The notes beneath the pieces are model-generated. The model was not told where the DNA came from and searched no databases. It saw nothing but the letters and a program-made list of their open reading frames with translations. Shown piece by piece: positions 34,401 to 37,825 of a stretch of DNA of 37,825 nucleotides. This DNA is from Planctomycetia bacterium (GTDB lineage Bacteria > Planctomycetota > Planctomycetia > Pirellulales > JACPPG01). The translations under genes were made by a program, and so were the position numbers. The stretch spans positions 1-37,825 of the forward strand of contig JACPPG010000021.1 in NCBI GenBank assembly GCA_016191115.1, read 5' to 3'. How positions within the stretch are numbered: the stretch's first letter is position 1; the number at the start of each line of letters is the position of its first letter.

Positions 34401-35810
34401 TCATCGCAATGGAAGGCGCAATGACGAGCGGCAGCCGCTTCGTCCGACGCGATTCGCCAACGAGAGCGAGCCGCCATGCGCTTCGGCGATTTGCCGAGCC
34501 AGCGCCAATCCAACGCCGGAACCGCCCGGCTTGGTGGTAAAAAACGGGACAAACAGATTATCGGAGTTCAGCAGGCCGGCTCCCTCATCCTCCACCCAGA
34601 TCTCGAGGACCGACGGGTTTGTTTCCGTCGACCCGAAAGCGCGGTGCAGGGGCGAATCGTGTACGGTCCATCCGATTGCCGCGCGCCCGCCGGTAGCCAG
34701 ATTGGCGTCGACGGCGTTGCGAACCAGATTGACCAGTGCGCGGTCGATCTGATCCTCATCGGCCAACACCGTAACGTTCGTTTCGGAGGCAACCGTCACC
34801 TCCGTGCGAACCTCGGCCGCCACGACGCGTCGCACCAGTATGGCGACGTCGAGCGGCTTCTTGATGGGGGGCGGTTCGCAACTCAGCTCCGTATAGCATT
34901 GCAACATCCGCGAAAGCGCCTTGGACCGCTCGGCAATGACTTGCAAGGATTCCTTGAAATCCGTCTGCCAATCCGGCGGTTGCGGGCGTCGCTCGACAAG
35001 GTGCAACATCGTGGTTGCCAGCGACGAGATGGGCGCAAGCGAGTTGTTGATTTCGTGACGCATCACGCGGACCAAACGCAACCAAGCCTCTTTCTGCTCG
35101 CTGCGCAGCTCGGCGGTCACGTCCCACAAGACGACAAGTTGCATGGGCTCGCCGTGATGTCGAATCATGGTGCGGCGTAATTCCCAGCGCCGAGGAACCG
35201 TGTCCGAGAAAAGCTCCGCGATGCGCGGGCTGGGGCCACTCAGACAATCCTCGAGGCCCAGTTCTCCGGCACTGCGTCCCGCGAGCGATTCGAACCGCGA
35301 GCCGAGCAGCATTTCGGCACGCCGATTGGCCCGGCGCAGGCGGTTGTGGCCATCGAACGCCAGGACTGCCACGTCGATGCCCGCCAATACCCGATCCAAT
35401 AGTGCCCCCGATTCGGCGACTTGGATGCGCTGGCGGTGCAGCACGTCGCGCAGCGCATTGGCTTCGTCGATAAGCTCGTCCAGGGCGGCGTCGGAATGGG
35501 CGGCTTGCAGTCGAATTGAAAAATCGCCTTCGCGGACCGCGGATAGCAGGTTGGCGATCGTGCGCAGCGAGTAGGCCCACCGATCGCGCAGATACATTAG
35601 GGCCGTGCCGCTTGTCGCTAAAATAATGGCGACCAGCGTCCAACGCACGCGCGCGGGATAGTCGCCCAGCCAGAGCAGCGCCAAGGCGATCAACGTGGAA
35701 GGAAGTATGGCCAACAGCGCCGCGTGAAACATGCGCTGCTCGACCGGCCAGCGGTTCGCCAACCGCGGCCTCCGCACGCTCGGCGGGTCAACCGCTTCAA
35801 GGACAGACAC
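34401..35810 (-). CDS. NtrY-like sensor histidine kinase
   Basis: A 469-aa membrane kinase. Two adjacent membrane segments (AALLAILPSTLIALALLWL and WTLVAIILATSGTALMYL) leave almost no periplasmic loop. They are followed by a HAMP-like region (RTIANLLSAVREGDFSIRL), a PAS domain (LAGIDVAVLAFDGHNRLRRANRRAEML), the His box VMRHEINNSLAPISSL (phosphoacceptor His about 250), and ATPase boxes NLVRNAVDAN, VEDEGAGL and TTKPGGSGVGLALARQIAEAHGG. The build is that of NtrY kinases that pair with sigma-54 activators. The GTG start at 35810 is preferred because GAGGA lies five bases before it; a TTG at 35828 is possible. It overlaps the regulator gene by 14 bases. The signal sensed must be in the membrane or cytoplasm. 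Confidence 0.92.
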   Translation of the reverse strand: MSVLEAVDPPSVRRPRLANRWPVEQRMFHAALLAILPSTLIALALLWLGDYPARVRWTLVAIILATSGTALMYLRDRWAYSLRTIANLLSAVREGDFSIRLQAAHSDAALDELIDEANALRDVLHRQRIQVAESGALLDRVLAGIDVAVLAFDGHNRLRRANRRAEMLLGSRFESLAGRSAGELGLEDCLSGPSPRIAELFSDTVPRRWELRRTMIRHHGEPMQLVVLWDVTAELRSEQKEAWLRLVRVMRHEINNSLAPISSLATTMLHLVERRPQPPDWQTDFKESLQVIAERSKALSRMLQCYTELSCEPPPIKKPLDVAILVRRVVAAEVRTEVTVASETNVTVLADEDQIDRALVNLVRNAVDANLATGGRAAIGWTVHDSPLHRAFGSTETNPSVLEIWVEDEGAGLLNSDNLFVPFFTTKPGGSGVGLALARQIAEAHGGSLSLANRVGRSGCRSSLRLPLR

Positions 35811-37194
35811 CGGTTTCCTCGCGAGCAAACCCGTACTTCACCAATCGCCGATAAAGCGCGCTGCGGCTGAGCCCCAGCGCGGCCGCGGCTTCGGCGACCT
35901 TGCCCACCGATCGGGCTAGCGCCTTGCGAATCAGCGCTTGTTCCACCTCTTCCAGCGTCATCTCGTCGAGCGACGCGCTGGAACCATCCTGGCTCGACAG
36001 CGCCAAATCCGCGGGACCGATCGCTTCGTCACGGGCCAGCAAGACGGCCCGTTCGACGCAATGCTCCAATTGGCGGACGTTGCCGGGCCAACGATAGCCA
36101 AGCAGAGCGGCCACGGCGGCGGCCGAAAACGTCAACTCGGTCCGTTCGTAGCGTGCCCGGTGGTTGGCAAGGAAGTACTCGGCCAAGGGTACGATATCCT
36201 CGCGCCTGTCGCGCAACGGCGGCAGACGGATCTCCACCGTATTCAAGCGGTAGTACAAGTCCTCGCGAAAAGTCTTTTCCAACACCCGCGCGCTCAAGTC
36301 GGCATTCGTCGCCGCCAGCAACCGCACGTCCACGCGCCGCGTCTCGGAGGAACCGACCGGCTCGAATTCGCCCGTTTCGATCGTCCGCAGCAGCTTGGCC
36401 TGCAAGCCGAAAGGCAAATTGCCGATCTCATCCAGAAAAAGCGTGGCGCCGTCGGCCAGCTCAAAACGCCCTTCGCGCGCTTGCCGTGCGTCGGTGTAGG
36501 CGCCTGCCACGTGGCCGAACAACTCGCTCTCGAACAGGGCTTCAGGCAAGGCGCCAATGTTGACCGTAAACAACGACCGGTCGCCGCGGCGCGAGCGTGC
36601 ATGCACCTCTCGAGCAATCACGCCCTTGCCCGTGCCGTGTTCGCCCGTGATTAGTACGTTCGCGTCGGAACGTCCGACGCGCTGTGCGAACTCGATCACC
36701 GCTTGCATCGAACTGGAGGAAGCCACGATTGGCACTCGTGAGGCGGCGCCAAGCGCTCGGTTTTCCACTTGCAGCCGCCGCTGGCCGTCGAGCGCGCGGG
36801 ACAGATCGAGCTGCGTCCGCAAGGTTGCAAGCAGCCGCCGGTTGTCCCACGGTTTTTGCAGAAAATCTCGCGCCCCGCGGCGCACGGCTTCGACGGCAAG
36901 ATCGATCGTGGCCCAGGCGGTCATCACGATCAAGGGAAGCTGCGGCCAGGACTCCGTGATCTTCGCCACCAACTGCAGGCCCTCCTCGCCTGACGTCGTG
37001 TCGCGGCTGTAATTCATGTCCAACAGCACGGCATCGGACCGCTCGGCCGCCAGGCTGCTCAATACCTCCGCCGGCGAACGTGCCACTTGTGTCTCGAATC
37101 CCTCAGATTTCAGCAGCAACCGCAAGGCGGTCAGCACGTCGGACTGGTCGTCTCCGATCAGGATCCGGGGTTTGGGCCGTCCACTTCCGGCCAT
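35797..37194 (-). CDS. NtrC-type sigma-54-dependent response regulator
   Basis: A 465-aa regulator with three domains. The receiver has Asp15, Asp16, phosphoacceptor Asp59, Thr92 and Lys114. The AAA+ domain has Walker A GEHGTGKG at 184-191 and Walker B LFLDEIG near 252-258. The Fis-type HTH lies near 420-458 (VAEAAAALGLSRSALYRRLVKYG). The sigma-54 contact loop reads GAYTDA (231-236) instead of GAFTGA; Tyr for Phe is tolerated, and I recall an Asp in the fifth position from regulators linked to ADOP permeases. The ATG at 37194 has GGAG seven bases upstream. It is first in the block and overlaps the kinase gene. Its likely target is the promoter at 34257-34272. Confidence 0.93.
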   Translation of the reverse strand: MAGSGRPKPRILIGDDQSDVLTALRLLLKSEGFETQVARSPAEVLSSLAAERSDAVLLDMNYSRDTTSGEEGLQLVAKITESWPQLPLIVMTAWATIDLAVEAVRRGARDFLQKPWDNRRLLATLRTQLDLSRALDGQRRLQVENRALGAASRVPIVASSSSMQAVIEFAQRVGRSDANVLITGEHGTGKGVIAREVHARSRRGDRSLFTVNIGALPEALFESELFGHVAGAYTDARQAREGRFELADGATLFLDEIGNLPFGLQAKLLRTIETGEFEPVGSSETRRVDVRLLAATNADLSARVLEKTFREDLYYRLNTVEIRLPPLRDRREDIVPLAEYFLANHRARYERTELTFSAAAVAALLGYRWPGNVRQLEHCVERAVLLARDEAIGPADLALSSQDGSSASLDEMTLEEVEQALIRKALARSVGKVAEAAAALGLSRSALYRRLVKYGFAREETGVCP

Positions 37195-37694
37195 GGCTGT
37201 CTCCAACGATTCCCGCAAGAAAGGGACTCCAGGCCGCCGTGTTCGCGCAGCACGGCCTCAGAATAGAGATTCGTCGCCGCTTCGAAGATCTTGGCCTACT
37301 TCGGCATCGGATGCATGACAATCGCATTTTTCGGGATTTTCGCCGGCAGTTCAAGTTGTTTCCGAATTCGTGTCGGCTTCGAAGTCTGTTTGAACACTAC
37401 GTCGGTCCGAAGAATGGTTCCTTTGACGACATTCCTCGCGGTAGGTCTTGCCGTCGCGGAATTTGTCGTCGCTACCGTCGCCATTTGAACTACGCTAAGT
37501 TGCATCGCACCATTGACTTGCATTTGTGAGGCAAAAGAAACAAAAGAAACCCTCTGACCAACGCGGTTCGATTGAACCGCGGCCGCGACGAGATAACTCT
37601 CGTCCCTGACTGCCGCCGGGAGTTCCTGGACGCCCACTAGAAAAAGTTCTAACGGCGTCCAGTCGCCCCGACTATTTCGCAAATTCGTAACTCT
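37195..37694. other. 500-bp gap upstream of the regulator
   Basis: No convincing gene. A minus-strand frame from 37682 to 37296 (128 codons, TTG start) has no ribosome binding site, and its start lies at the edge of the shared 22-bp sequence; I treat it as chance. The promoter of the regulator gene should lie near 37200-37300 but no clear -35/-10 pair is seen. A strong hairpin is listed separately. Confidence 0.5.
37626..37662. terminator. Strong hairpin downstream of the transposase end
   Basis: Perfect 9-bp arms CTGGACGCC (37626-37634) and GGCGTCCAG (37654-37662) enclose a second pairing (TAGAA with TTCTA) around a short loop. It lies 33 bases after the transposase stop codon and probably ends that transcript, shielding the regulator gene. 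Confidence 0.55.
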
Positions 37695-37705
37695 TTAGCC
37701 GTGTG
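37684..37705 (-). repeat. 22-bp sequence shared with the left window edge
   Basis: Exact inverted copy of 121-142, covering the last codons, stop and first downstream bases of the transposase. It probably marks the conserved 3' region of an insertion-sequence family present on both sides of the window. Confidence 0.6.
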
Positions 37706-37825
37706 GAGTGGTTTTTTCTGGGAGTGCGGGTAGTTGGCCGGTGGCGAGGTAGGTCGCCAGGGCTTGGGTGATGGTTTGGATCGGATCGAGTCCGCGTTGT
37801 TTCAAGGTGCGATAGATGGTCATCA
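37695..37825 (-). CDS. C-terminal end of a probable IS66-type transposase (partial)
   Basis: The frame enters from beyond the window and ends at a TAA at 37695-37697. The last 42 residues begin MTIYRTLKQRGLDPIQTI and continue with a TYLATGQLPALP segment. A pattern of (S/T)xYRTLxxRGxxPxxTI, then Y-xTGxLPPLP at the extreme C-terminus is what I recall from planctomycete IS66-like transposases. The catalytic DDE part is outside the window, so family and integrity cannot be judged. Confidence 0.55.
   Translation of the reverse strand, partial: MTIYRTLKQRGLDPIQTITQALATYLATGQLPALPEKTTPHG

Noticed and set aside
37296..37682. Minus-strand 128-codon frame upstream of the regulator
   Set aside because: TTG start without ribosome binding site, contains the hairpin at 37626-37662, and has no domain-like pattern.

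Overview
The window looks like a chromosomal segment of a planctomycete (Planctomycetota, probably Pirellulales-like). The evidence is the high GC content, long intergenic gaps filled with degenerate palindromic repeats, and a gene set of exported proteins: an FGly sulfatase, a six-heme cytochrome, a Tat amidohydrolase, a kelch propeller, an LCCL-domain protein and a lactonase-type propeller. It also carries an ADOP/MacB-like permease under a sigma-54 two-component system and a HINT polymorphic-toxin module. No rRNA, tRNA or CRISPR array was recognised.

Layout. 1-6.7 kb: multiheme cytochrome c and Tat amidohydrolase (both minus), a small secreted protein (+), an epoxide-hydrolase-like alpha/beta hydrolase (-), rsmG (+) and a cpYpsA/SLOG protein (-). 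6.9-17.6 kb: kelch-like exported protein (+), PI-PLC-like protein (-), sulfatase (+), LCCL-domain protein (-), crotonase (-), lactonase-family propeller (-), a multi-pass membrane protein (+) and a redoxin with a CxC motif (+). 17.6-21.2 kb: a 66-aa gene with a strong ribosome binding site (-), a cysteine-rich lipoprotein (+) and a large SH3/TPR-like exported protein (-). 22-24.4 kb: a two-gene operon of an APH-type kinase and a divergent enolase (-). 24.6-27.7 kb: a polymorphic toxin (HINT plus ParB-like tip), a putative immunity gene, and a broken orphan cassette carrying a different tip. 27.6-37.2 kb: one minus-strand block of NtrC-type regulator, NtrY-like kinase, ABC ATPase, ADOP permease and tricorn-like protease. 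A consensus sigma-54 promoter lies just upstream of the ATPase. The right edge holds the 3' end of a probable IS66-type transposase.

How the genes work together. The clearest circuit is the right-hand block. The sensor kinase and sigma-54 activator overlap and probably switch on the -24/-12 promoter that drives ATPase, permease and protease; permease and protease overlap by 8 bp. The kinase/enolase pair is separated by 7 bp and probably acts on one phosphorylated metabolite. The enolase has two active-site changes, so it may not be the housekeeping enzyme.

The most unusual structure is a set of small non-autonomous inverted-repeat elements. Family A has three copies and family B one full and one half copy. 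The best copies are bounded by 9-14 bp direct repeats. One family B element sits inside the 5' end of the kinase gene as an exact 135-bp (45-codon) in-frame addition. Other repeats supply the stop codons of two convergent genes, surround the start of the cytochrome gene, and lie at the junction where the toxin gene appears to have lost its 5' part.
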